NCBI RefSeq assembly: GCF_030269515.1
Contig: NZ_BSTM01000032.1
Location: forward strand, 1 to 64,000
Length of the DNA: 64,000 nt
From: Actinomadura sp. NBRC 104412
GTDB taxonomy: Bacteria > Actinomycetota > Actinomycetes > Streptosporangiales > Streptosporangiaceae
Direction of reading: 5' to 3'
Shown: piece after piece, positions 9,116 to 16,593 of the stretch
How positions within the stretch are numbered: the first letter of the stretch is position 1
How the letters are laid out: every line of letters starts with the position of its first letter
Made by a program: the position numbers and the translations under genes
Notes under the pieces: model-generated
The model's input: the letters and a program-made list of their open reading frames with translations, nothing else
Databases searched by the model: none
What the model was told of the DNA's origin: nothing

Positions 9116-9763
9116 GTGATCAGGGTGCTGATCGCCGACGACCATCCGGTCGTCCGCCAGGGCCTGCGCACTTTCCTGGGCATACAGGACGACATCGAGG
9201 TGGTCGGCGAGGCGGAGGACGGCGTCAGCGCCGTGTCGCTGGCCGAATCGCTGCGGCCCGATATCGTGCTGATGGACCTCAAGATGCCGGGCGCCGACGG
9301 CGTGACCGCGCTGTCGGAGCTGCGGGCTCGTGGGGTACGGGCACGGGTCCTCGTCCTGACCAGCGTCACCGAGCGCGGGCACGTGCTGCCGGCCGTACAG
9401 GCGGGCGCTGCGGGGTATCTCTACAAGGACGTCGACCCGCAGGCGCTCGTCCAGGCGATCCGGGCCGTCCATGATGGGCATGTCCTGTTCGCGCCCGACG
9501 CCGCGGAGGCGATGGTGCGGGACGGGCGGGCGGGCGCCGGTGAGGACCGCGGCCCGGCCGAGCGGGCCGTGCTGACCGAACGCGAGAGGGAGGTGCTCGT
9601 GCAGATAGCGCGGGGCAGGTCCAACCGTGAGATCGCCCGCGCGCTGGTCGTGTCCGAGAAAACGGTCAAGACCCACGTCAGTAATCTGCTCATGAAACTG
9701 GGCGTTCAGGACCGGACGCAGGCGGCCTTGTTCGCCGTGCGCCACGGACTGGCCGGCGAGTGA
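9116..9763 (+). CDS. NarL/FixJ-family response regulator
   Basis: The 215-residue protein has a receiver domain with the acidic pair D8/D9, the phosphoacceptor D54 in LMDLKMPG, and Lys in YLYKDVD. A LuxR-type helix-turn-helix follows, with LTEREREVLVQIARGRSNREIA and VSEKTVKTHVSNLLMKL. The start is GTG at 9116 behind AAGGAG. It is the partner of the upstream GAF kinase and probably shares its transcript. The PP2C gene begins 36 bases downstream. Confidence 0.93.
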   Translation: MIRVLIADDHPVVRQGLRTFLGIQDDIEVVGEAEDGVSAVSLAESLRPDIVLMDLKMPGADGVTALSELRARGVRARVLVLTSVTERGHVLPAVQAGAAGYLYKDVDPQALVQAIRAVHDGHVLFAPDAAEAMVRDGRAGAGEDRGPAERAVLTEREREVLVQIARGRSNREIARALVVSEKTVKTHVSNLLMKLGVQDRTQAALFAVRHGLAGE

Positions 9764-9799
9764 TACAACTCCTCTGACAGGATCGTCATCGAAATCGGT

Positions 9800-10594
9800 A
9801 TGAACGTAGCAATCAGATACGCAGCAGGCAGCGACATCGGGTGCAACCGCGAGAACAACGAGGACTCCGGTTACGCCGGCGCCCGGCTGATCGCGGTCGC
9901 CGACGGCATGGGCGGGTACGCGGGCGGTGAGGTCGCCAGCTCCACCGTCATCGGTTCGCTGCGTTCACTGGACGCCGACACGCCGTTCGACGACCTGGTG
10001 GACGCCCTGGGACGCGCGGTGGCCGAGGCCAACGAGAAGCTGCGCATCGTCCGCGAGGAGCGTCCCGACCTGAGCCGGATGGGGACCACGCTGACCGCGA
10101 TGCTGTGGTCGGGCACCTCGGTCGCGCTCGCCCACATCGGCGACTCCCGGGGCTACCTCCTGCGGGACGGCGAGCTGTTCCAGATCACCCGTGACCACAC
10201 CATGAAGGACCTGCTGGAGAACGAGAGCGAGCAGTCGGGCGGCGCGCCGGTCGACACCGCCGAGGCCAACCGGCTCTCCCACGTCCTGTACCGGGTGCTG
10301 GACGGTCGCGAGGACCGCGAGCCCGATCTGAAGCTGCGCGACTGCCGCCTGGGCGACCGCTATCTGCTCTGCTCGGACGGGCTGAGCGGTGTGGTGGACG
10401 CGCAGACGATCTACGAGGTGCTGTCGGCCGAGGCCGATCCGCAGCGCGCGATCGACCGGCTGATCCAGCTCGCCCGCGACGGCGGCGGCCCCGACAACAT
10501 CACCGGCGTCATCGCCGATGTGGTCGAGCCCGCCCACGTCCCCACGCCGGGGCGTCCCATGACCGTGGGCGCGGCCGCTCAGACCCAGACCTGA
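9800..10594 (+). CDS. PP2C-family serine/threonine phosphatase
   Basis: The 264-residue protein has the PP2C metal-binding motifs NEDS (near residue 20), VADGMGGYAGGEVAS, HIGDSRGYLL, CSDGLSGVV and DNITGVI. This is the length of the PstP catalytic domain, but there is no transmembrane segment or extracellular tail. It should be a cytoplasmic Mn/Mg-dependent phosphoserine/threonine phosphatase. It is probably cotranscribed with the two-component genes just upstream, which could couple histidine and Ser/Thr phosphorylation. No kinase gene of the STPK family is in the window. Confidence 0.92.
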   Translation: MNVAIRYAAGSDIGCNRENNEDSGYAGARLIAVADGMGGYAGGEVASSTVIGSLRSLDADTPFDDLVDALGRAVAEANEKLRIVREERPDLSRMGTTLTAMLWSGTSVALAHIGDSRGYLLRDGELFQITRDHTMKDLLENESEQSGGAPVDTAEANRLSHVLYRVLDGREDREPDLKLRDCRLGDRYLLCSDGLSGVVDAQTIYEVLSAEADPQRAIDRLIQLARDGGGPDNITGVIADVVEPAHVPTPGRPMTVGAAAQTQT

Positions 10595-10956
10595 CGACGC
10601 TCACAGGCGGCGGCGCAACGCTCGCACATCGAACGATCCCGCACCCGTGCATCCTCGTACCCCTGTAACCCCTGCATCTTCTGTATCCCCGCATCCCCGC
10701 CCCGCATCTCCGCATCGCGCGCCCGGTAGATCCACGTTCCGCAGAAGCGCGCGCCCGGCAACGGCCCGGTTTCCGCTGTTGATCGGCATGAATCCCGCCC
10801 GGCCGCTTATGGTCTTGTCCTAGGCTTTCCCTTGTGGTGGGATTGATCCCGCTCTAGGTCACGGTCCGATCGCAGATCGTCGCCTGGACTTGACCCACCT
10901 CGGGGTGAACCCGATATACGGGTCACTCGAAACAAGTCATCGGTGCGGAGGATCCG
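10595..10956. other. 362-bp intergenic region with C/T-rich imperfect repeats
   Basis: No convincing gene is present. Positions about 10640-10725 hold a run of imperfect 10-bp units built on GCATCC/CCCCG on the plus strand. The right part contains a promoter-like sequence described separately. No clear terminator for the PP2C gene was found. Confidence 0.5.
10890..10918 (+). promoter_or_regulatory. probable housekeeping promoter for the DUF2752 gene
   Basis: TTGACC (10890-10895) and GATATA (10913-10918) are separated by 17 bases, close to the vegetative sigma-70-type consensus. They lie about 39 bases before the proposed TTG start. The assignment rests on sequence match only. Confidence 0.45.
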
Positions 10957-11406
10957 TTGGGGGCAGTGCCCGGGGCGGCGGCCACCGGTGCACCTCGGGG
11001 TGCGCTGGGCGGTCTTGTCGTCAGGAGCCTCACCGCGTCGCGTCACGGCCCGTCGGGCGTGGCGCTGCGGGTCGCGGCGATGGCCACGGCGGCCATCGGA
11101 GCGGCGTTGATCCACCGCGTCAACGACCCCGGCGTGCTCTGCCCCCTCAGGGCGTTCACCGGGATTCCCTGTCCACTGTGCGGGGGCACCACCGTGTTCA
11201 TCGAGATGGGTTCGGGCCGGCCGGTCCAGGCCGTCCTGGCGAACCCGGTGGCCTTCGCGGGCGCGGTCGCCGTGGCGCTCGCGCCGCTGGGATGGGGAAG
11301 GCGGTGGTGGGCACTCCGGCCGGGCATCCGTGCGTGGGTGCTCGGTACCGCCCTCTTGGGGTCGGAGCTGTGGCAGCTCGCCCGGCTCGGTCTCCTGCGG
11401 GTTTGA
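10957..11406 (+). CDS. DUF2752 family membrane protein
   Basis: The 149-residue protein carries the DUF2752 hallmark CPLRAFTGIPCPLCGGTT around residues 65-82, a Cys-rich membrane-flanking motif, with hydrophobic segments on either side. The function of the family is unknown. A metal- or redox-active cysteine cluster at the membrane has been a natural guess from the motif. The start is TTG at 10957, chosen because GGAGG sits at correct spacing and no in-frame ATG or GTG precedes the first hydrophobic helix. It is followed 88 bases later by the RDD protein gene. Confidence 0.8.
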   Translation: MGAVPGAAATGAPRGALGGLVVRSLTASRHGPSGVALRVAAMATAAIGAALIHRVNDPGVLCPLRAFTGIPCPLCGGTTVFIEMGSGRPVQAVLANPVAFAGAVAVALAPLGWGRRWWALRPGIRAWVLGTALLGSELWQLARLGLLRV

Positions 11407-11494
11407 AGGCACGCTTCTCGCCGGTCAGACTCGCGGAGCCGTCCCGGTCCGGCGGGCGTCACAACACCAAAGGGTCAATCAATAAGGAGCAAGT

Positions 11495-12157
11495 GTGGGT
11501 AACCCCTACGACCCGTACGGTCAGCAGCCGGGCTACGGCCAGCAGCCCGGATATGGCCAGCAGCCTCCAGCGCAGCCCGGTTACGGTCAGCAGCCCGGCT
11601 ACGGCCAGCAGCCCCCGGCGCAGCCCGGTTACGGTCAGCCTGGGTACGGTCAGCAGCCCCCGGCCCAGCCGGGGTACGCACAGCAGCCCGTGCAGCCGGG
11701 CTACCAGGAAGTCCACCACCACCACTACGGGTCCACCGGCCAGCTCGCCGAGTGGGGCTCACGCGCCGGCGCCACCCTGATCGACGGTCTGATCATCGGC
11801 GCGCCGACCGGCATCCTCTACTTCCTCGGCATCATCCTGACCAGCGCCGGGGACGCGGGCGCCGTGATCGGCGTCCTGATGATCGTCGCCGCCTTGGTGG
11901 TGTACGTCGGCCTGCTCATCTGGCTGATCCACCAGGAGGGCTCGACCGGCCAGACCATCGGCAAGCGGCAGATGGGCATCCGCCTGGTCGGCGCGCAGAC
12001 CGGCCAGCCGATCGGCTTCGGGATGGCGCTGCTGCGCCGGATCAGCCACGTCGCCGACAGCTTCGCCTGCTACATCGGCTTCCTGTGGCCGCTGTGGGAC
12101 GAGCGCAAGCAGACGTTCGCCGACAAGATCTGCAACACGCTCGTCGTCCGTTCTTGA
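11495..12157 (+). CDS. RDD family membrane protein with PGYGQQ-repeat N-terminus
   Basis: The 220-residue protein starts with about 70 residues of Gly/Tyr/Gln/Pro repeats (units such as QQPGYG and QQPPAQPGYG). An HHHH cluster follows, then an RDD domain with three predicted membrane helices. The domain begins at EWGSRAGATLIDGLI and contains TIGKRQMGIRLV. RDD proteins are integral membrane proteins of unclear role; some act in ion transport. The start is GTG at 11495, seven bases after AAGGAG. The low-complexity, aromatic-rich tail is predicted cytoplasmic and could support self-association, which is inference. Confidence 0.88.
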   Translation: MGNPYDPYGQQPGYGQQPGYGQQPPAQPGYGQQPGYGQQPPAQPGYGQPGYGQQPPAQPGYAQQPVQPGYQEVHHHHYGSTGQLAEWGSRAGATLIDGLIIGAPTGILYFLGIILTSAGDAGAVIGVLMIVAALVVYVGLLIWLIHQEGSTGQTIGKRQMGIRLVGAQTGQPIGFGMALLRRISHVADSFACYIGFLWPLWDERKQTFADKICNTLVVRS

Positions 12158-12191
12158 CGACGGCGGGGCCATCCGGCCCGGCGACGCCGCG

Positions 12192-12239
12192 AACGGGGCG
12201 TCCTCGCATCCGGACCATCGGGTGAGGGGGCGCCCCGTT
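12192..12239. terminator. bidirectional terminator-like stem-loop
   Basis: AACGGGGCG (12192-12200) pairs perfectly with CGCCCCGTT (12231-12239). Partly pairing TCCTC and GAGGG lie inside. The stem sits between convergent genes and could end both transcripts. Confidence 0.5.
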
Positions 12240-12271
12240 TCCGTCCCCGGAGTCCGGTGTCCGGCGATGTC

Positions 12272-13249
12272 TCAGGGAACGGGGTCGAACGCGCTGTTGC
12301 AGGCGGCGACGCGGGCCCGCCGGACCGCCCGGTCGAGCAGGCGCAGCGCCTCGGCGCGCCGCCGCATCTGGTCGGCCGTGAGCCCGCGGTCGTCCATCCG
12401 CCGGGCCAGGTCGACGACCAGCGACAGCCGCTGGGCGAGCGCGGCGACCCGGTGCGCGCGCTGCGGGTACCCGGGGGCCAGCGGATGGTCGCCCCGGTCC
12501 GGGTCGCGCAGATCGGCCAGCGCGTCGGTGATCTCAGGCGGCACCCCGGCCACGTCGTCCACCGTGAGCAGGACCTCGGTGGCGTCCCGCATGGCCAGCA
12601 TGAGCTGGCGGTCGGCGTCGGGCAGTGCCGGGACGTCCGGGGTGCCGAGGACGGCCTCGTGGGACTCCCAGCGCACGCCCACGTACGACGAGCCCCGGCG
12701 GTCCTCGGACGGCACCAGGCCCACGGCGCGGCCCGGCAGGACGGCGATGACCGCGGCCCCGGCGTCCAGCGCGCGCCTGTTGAAGGCGGGCGGCCCGGTG
12801 AGGCCGAGCGGGTCGCCGGGCGCGGGCAGCGCGAGCAGCAGCCCGATCAGCCCGCCCACGCGCAGGTCGCCGAGGCCGCGTCGCAGCGTGACCTCACCCG
12901 GCTGCCCCTGCCGCCCCCGCTCCGACGGCGACCCGCCGGCGTCACCGTCCGGCGTGTCGCCGCCCGGCCCATCGTGCTCGGGGCCGCCGAGTCCGCCGAG
13001 CCCGCCGAGTCCGCTGAGCCCGCCGGGGAGGCCGGCCGTGCCGGGCAGCTCCGGACCGGTCGACATGATCGCGGCGCCGCCGCTGAGGATCTGCGGACCG
13101 GCGAGCTTCTCGACCGCGTCCACCGCCTCGTCGGGCCCGACGTGTCCGGTCAGCCAGGCGTTGCCCCACGCGACCAGAGCCGTCGCGGCGTCCCCCGCGT
13201 CGTTGCCCGTTTCACCCAGTCGAAGCGCAGCGCACATGCAGACCACCAT
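12272..13249 (-). CDS. hypothetical protein, actinobacterial
   Basis: I do not recognise a characterised family. The 325-residue protein has an N-terminal region (MCAALRLGETGNDAGD) and a central Gly/Leu/Pro-rich low-complexity segment with repeated GLGG and GGPE-type units (about residues 80-125). The C-terminal half contains a helical segment rich in Arg and Leu. No signal peptide or clear membrane span is seen. ATG 13249 is chosen because GGAGAG lies at suitable spacing; ATG 13237 is an alternative. It is convergent with the RDD gene and divergent from the ABC ATPase gene. Confidence 0.65.
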   Translation of the reverse strand: MVVCMCAALRLGETGNDAGDAATALVAWGNAWLTGHVGPDEAVDAVEKLAGPQILSGGAAIMSTGPELPGTAGLPGGLSGLGGLGGLGGPEHDGPGGDTPDGDAGGSPSERGRQGQPGEVTLRRGLGDLRVGGLIGLLLALPAPGDPLGLTGPPAFNRRALDAGAAVIAVLPGRAVGLVPSEDRRGSSYVGVRWESHEAVLGTPDVPALPDADRQLMLAMRDATEVLLTVDDVAGVPPEITDALADLRDPDRGDHPLAPGYPQRAHRVAALAQRLSLVVDLARRMDDRGLTADQMRRRAEALRLLDRAVRRARVAACNSAFDPVP

Positions 13250-13325
13250 AAGTGCTCTCCATCGCATAGGTTCTTCCCTGAGGACGGATCACCTGGCAAG
13301 GCGAGATTGGGGACATAGGCGCGCT

Positions 13326-14111
13326 ATGGCCGGTGAGGTACTGGGGCTTCGCGGGGTGGGGGTCAGGCGCGGCGGCGCCGACCTGCTGCGCGAGGTCACC
13401 TGGACGGTGAACGAGGACGAGCGTTGGGTGATCGTCGGCCCGAACGGAGCGGGGAAGACGACCCTCCTTCAGGTCGCCGCGGCCATGATGCATCCCACGG
13501 TGGGCGAGGCCAGGATCCTCGGGGAGGAGCTGGGCCGCACGGACGTGTTCGAGCTGCGCCCCCGCATCGGGATCGCCAGCGCCGCCGTGGCCGAGAAGGT
13601 CCCGGCCGGTGAGACGGTGATCGACCTGGTGCTGACGGCGTCCTACGCGATCCTGGGCCGCTGGCGTGAGGAATACGACTCCACCGACCTCGGCCGGGCC
13701 GCCGAGCTGCTGGAGGCGCTCGGCTGCGGCCATCTCATCCGCCGCCGGTTCGACACCCTGTCCGAGGGGGAGCGCAAGCGCGTGCAGATCGCCCGCGCGC
13801 TGATGCCCGACCCGGAACTGCTGCTGCTGGACGAGCCCGCCGCCGGTCTCGACCTGGGCGGGCGCGAGGATCTGGTCGCCCGGCTGGGCCGCCTCGCCGG
13901 CGACCCGTTCGCCCCCACGATGGTGCTGGTCACGCATCACGTGGAGGAGGTCCCGGACGCTTTCACCCATGCGCTGCTGCTGCGCGGCGGCCGGGTGGTC
14001 GCGCAGGGCAAGGTGGACGAGGTCTTCACCGCGGAGCACCTGAGCGACTGCTTCGGCCTCCCCCTCACCGTCGAACGCCAGAGCGGCCGCTGGTACGCCC
14101 GCGCCGTGTAG
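13326..14111 (+). CDS. stand-alone ABC transporter ATP-binding protein
   Basis: The 261-residue ATPase has Walker A GPNGAGKTT (about residues 37-45), the signature LSEGERKRVQIARAL, Walker B LLLLDEPAAGLD and the switch histidine in VTHHVEEVP. It resembles ModF/FhuC-type ATPases. No permease or binding-protein gene is adjacent, so it either serves a transporter elsewhere or acts as a non-transport ABC protein. The start is ATG 13326. The stop codon lies inside the first copy of a 24-bp direct repeat. Confidence 0.88.
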   Translation: MAGEVLGLRGVGVRRGGADLLREVTWTVNEDERWVIVGPNGAGKTTLLQVAAAMMHPTVGEARILGEELGRTDVFELRPRIGIASAAVAEKVPAGETVIDLVLTASYAILGRWREEYDSTDLGRAAELLEALGCGHLIRRRFDTLSEGERKRVQIARALMPDPELLLLDEPAAGLDLGGREDLVARLGRLAGDPFAPTMVLVTHHVEEVPDAFTHALLLRGGRVVAQGKVDEVFTAEHLSDCFGLPLTVERQSGRWYARAV

Positions 14112-14154
14112 TCGCGGCGCCGCCCGCACTGTGTAGTCGCGGCGCCGCCCGCAC
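14106..14154 (+). repeat. 24-bp direct repeat at the 3' end of the ABC ATPase gene
   Basis: Positions 14106-14129 and 14131-14154 are identical 24-mers separated by one T. The first copy includes the last codons and TAG stop of the ATPase gene, so the second is a duplicated gene end. Both are GC-rich and contain GGCGCC. Confidence 0.8.
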
Positions 14155-14296
14155 CGCCGCTTCATGGTCCGCCAAACAGGTGGACACGGGTATCCCCGGT
14201 GGTCTGGGCCCGCCCCGGTGCCGATCCGTGAACGGCGGTTCCCTACGATCGTTCCCTCTGCCTTTCGACTTTTTGCGGAGCTTTGGTGGGACGTTC

Positions 14297-15064
14297 GTGA
14301 ACATGCTGGACGCGGCCGCGATCTTGGCCGCAGGGGTCGCGGCCGGGGGCATCAACACCGTCGTCGGCTCCGGCTCGCTGATCACGTTCCCCACGATGGT
14401 GGCGTTGGGCTTCCCCCCGATCGTGGCGAACGTGTCCAACAACATCGGCCTGGTACCCGGCTCGGTGACGGGCGCGTACGGCTATCGCGTGGAGCTCAAG
14501 GGCCAGCGGGAACGGCTGCTGCGGCTCGGCGGCGCCTCGTTCACCGGCGCCCTGATCGGCGCCGCCCTGCTGCTGGGACTGCCCGCGGGCGCGTTCGACG
14601 TGATCGTCCCGGCGCTGATCGTGATCGCGCTGGTGCTGGTGATCGTCCAGCCTCGGCTGCAACGGTGGCTGCTGGCCCGCCGCGAGTACGACCATCCGCA
14701 CGGCGGTCCCTGGCTGTGGGCGGGCATCCTGCTGGCGGGCATGTACGGCGGCTACTTCGGGGCGGCCCAGGGCATCATCCTCATCGCCCTGCTCGGCATC
14801 GCGCTGGACGACGACCTGCAACGGCTCAACGCCGCGAAGAACGTCCTGTCGGCGGTCGTGAACGGGGTGGCGGCCGTCCTGTTCATCGCGATGTCGTTCA
14901 TCGGAGACACCCGGATCGACTGGCTGGCCGTCGTGCTGGTGGCCGTGGGCGCGACGCTGGGCGGCCTGCTCGGCGCCCGGATCGGGCGGCGCGTCCCGCC
15001 CGTGGCGCTGCGCGGGTTCATCGTGGTCGTCGGGGTGGTGGCGCTGGTCAGCCTCCTTTCCTGA
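14297..15064 (+). CDS. TauE/SafE family permease (sulfite exporter-like)
   Basis: The 255-residue integral membrane protein has about eight hydrophobic helices and the TauE-type motif GGINTVVGSGSLITFPTM near the N-terminus. A second half-repeat contains GMYGGYFGAAQGI. Family members export sulfite, sulfoacetate or other small anions; the substrate here is unknown. I chose GTG 14297, six bases before an in-frame ATG, because the frame upstream lacks a membrane or signal segment. The ribosome site is weak, so the exact start is uncertain. Confidence 0.82.
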   Translation: MNMLDAAAILAAGVAAGGINTVVGSGSLITFPTMVALGFPPIVANVSNNIGLVPGSVTGAYGYRVELKGQRERLLRLGGASFTGALIGAALLLGLPAGAFDVIVPALIVIALVLVIVQPRLQRWLLARREYDHPHGGPWLWAGILLAGMYGGYFGAAQGIILIALLGIALDDDLQRLNAAKNVLSAVVNGVAAVLFIAMSFIGDTRIDWLAVVLVAVGATLGGLLGARIGRRVPPVALRGFIVVVGVVALVSLLS

Positions 15065-15100
15065 CCGGCCGGAACGCGGTTCGACGCGCCCTCGCGCGGG

Positions 15101-15123
15101 TATAATTTCGAATATCTGTTCGA
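15101..15123 (+). promoter_or_regulatory. TATAAT -10 box adjoining a LexA-type SOS box
   Basis: A perfect TATAAT occupies 15101-15106. It is followed at 15108-15123 by TCGAAT-ATCT-GTTCGA, which matches the actinobacterial LexA operator TCGAACnnnnGTTCGA at all but one fixed position. The operator overlaps the expected transcription start, a classic repression geometry. The downstream gene starts at 15139. No LexA gene is in the window, so regulation is inferred. Confidence 0.6.
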
Positions 15124-15138
15124 GTGCAAGGGGCGCAC

Positions 15139-15384
15139 ATGAAGGGTGACAGGGTCGAGGTAATGATCGATGCCGGGGGCGAGGGCACCCGCACCTACGA
15201 GGTCGTCGCCACCCGGGCGGGACGCCGCGTGGAGGTCACCAACCGCCGTGGCGTGGTCGAGGTCAGCGAGGTCACCCGCACCGGCTCCCCCGTACGCACC
15301 GCCCGTTTCATGTCCAGCCGCGTGCTGGCCCTCGTCGAATATCCCATCGCCGACGAGCAGCCCTCCGGTTCCCAGGCGGAGTGA
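15139..15384 (+). CDS. small hypothetical protein behind an SOS-type box
   Basis: The 81-residue protein begins MKGDRVEVMIDAGGEGTRTY. It looks like a small all-beta protein, with alternating hydrophobic and charged residues and a short disordered C-terminus. No family is recognised. ATG 15139 follows AAGGGG at good spacing and is about 30 bases after the -10 box. The 5' leader would be short. Its position behind a LexA-like operator suggests a DNA-damage or replication-stress role, but the protein itself shows no diagnostic motif. Confidence 0.7.
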   Translation: MKGDRVEVMIDAGGEGTRTYEVVATRAGRRVEVTNRRGVVEVSEVTRTGSPVRTARFMSSRVLALVEYPIADEQPSGSQAE

Positions 15385-15412
15385 CCGCGTGACCGCCGCG
15401 TGACCGCCGCGT

Positions 15413-16333
15413 TCAGCCGACCGGCCGCACCTGGACGGTGCCGTTCTCCAAAACACGGCTCTCGAACGACGGCTGGCGGCCGGTGGCGGGGCCGTGCACG
15501 ACCTGTCCGTCCCGGACCCGGAACGTGCTGCCGTGCCAGGGGCAGACCACGCAGGGCTCGGCATTCTCGTCGGCGACGATCCGGCCCTGGTGGAGCGGTC
15601 CCGCCAGGTGGCTGCAACGGTCGGTGAGGACGTGCACCTCCTCGCCGTCCCGGAGCACGAACAGGCTGATGTACCCGAGGCGGCGCTGGACGGGCCACCC
15701 GTCCGGCAGGTCGGACGCGTCGCACAGGTCGTGCCAGCCCAACTGGATCAGATGCGTGACCTGGTCGGCGTGGTTGGCGCCCGCGGCCTGCCGGAACGCC
15801 AGGTGCCCGCCCAGGTAGGCGCCGGCCAGCAGCGCGGTGAGCCCCGCGTAGCCGAGTGCCCGTCCCGCGTTGTCACGGCCGCGGGCGCGGGCCACGAACG
15901 AGGCCGTGTAGAGCAGGCTCGCGGTGGCGGTGCTCGCCGCGTGGACGAGGCCGACGCGCTGCTGTTCGCGTTGCAGCGATCCCCAGTCGGCGATTCCGGT
16001 CAGCGCCGTGGGCACGGCGCCGGCAAGCCCGGCGGCGACCAGGGCCTGGGACGCCCGTTCCGTCCCCGGGAACAGGTCCAGGACCGCGACCGACATCCAC
16101 GCGCCGATCGGCATGTCGGTCAGCGGCGGGTGCGCGGGATGGCCGATGGGCACGCCGTGCAGGGCGTCCTTGACGGGCCCGGGATGCAGCGTCCGCTGGA
16201 CGGCCACCGAGAGCGTCCGGATGGCACGATCCAACCCGGTGGCGTGCTCCAGGCCGTCGGCCAGGTCCACCGGGTTGGGCCGGGCCTGCGGCCGGGTCCC
16301 GCGCCGGAAGCTCCTGTTCGCCCTTCGGTTCAT
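15413..16333 (-). CDS. DUF2231-Rieske [2Fe-2S] fusion membrane protein
   Basis: The 306-residue protein has an N-terminal DUF2231-type membrane domain (about residues 55-185; HGVPIGHPAHPPLTDMPIG followed by four hydrophobic helices). A C-terminal Rieske domain follows, with both cluster-binding motifs: CSHLAGPLHQG (Cys-x-His) and CVVCPWHGSTF (Cys-x2-His), about residues 240-265. It should bind a [2Fe-2S] cluster and transfer electrons at the membrane; the partner is unknown. ATG 16333 follows AGGAGG. A molybdopterin oxidoreductase gene lies on the same strand 260 bases upstream, a possible redox partner. Confidence 0.88.
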   Translation of the reverse strand: MNRRANRSFRRGTRPQARPNPVDLADGLEHATGLDRAIRTLSVAVQRTLHPGPVKDALHGVPIGHPAHPPLTDMPIGAWMSVAVLDLFPGTERASQALVAAGLAGAVPTALTGIADWGSLQREQQRVGLVHAASTATASLLYTASFVARARGRDNAGRALGYAGLTALLAGAYLGGHLAFRQAAGANHADQVTHLIQLGWHDLCDASDLPDGWPVQRRLGYISLFVLRDGEEVHVLTDRCSHLAGPLHQGRIVADENAEPCVVCPWHGSTFRVRDGQVVHGPATGRQPSFESRVLENGTVQVRPVG

Positions 16334-16593
16334 GTCCCTCCTAGACGGCCGCGATGTGGGACGCTCGTTGTGACCCTAGTCCCCGGGGCTTCCACGTGAC
16401 CAGCCGGGGAACCGCTCGCCGACCCCTTCCCGCGGACGCGGCGGGGACCCTGGTATCGGGAACTGATGTGGAGAAACCTACCTAGGGCGGGATGACCTAA
16501 ACCCCGGTTCCGGCCGGGACGTTCACCCGGCGGCGCACCGCACGCGACGAGAAGCCGCCTTCCCGGCCGCGGATCCCGGAGTGTCGGCGCGGC

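Noticed and set aside
10640..10725. small genes in the C/T-rich repeats after the PP2C gene
   Set aside because: Short frames such as those near 10579-10789 consist only of the repeat and lack ribosome sites.
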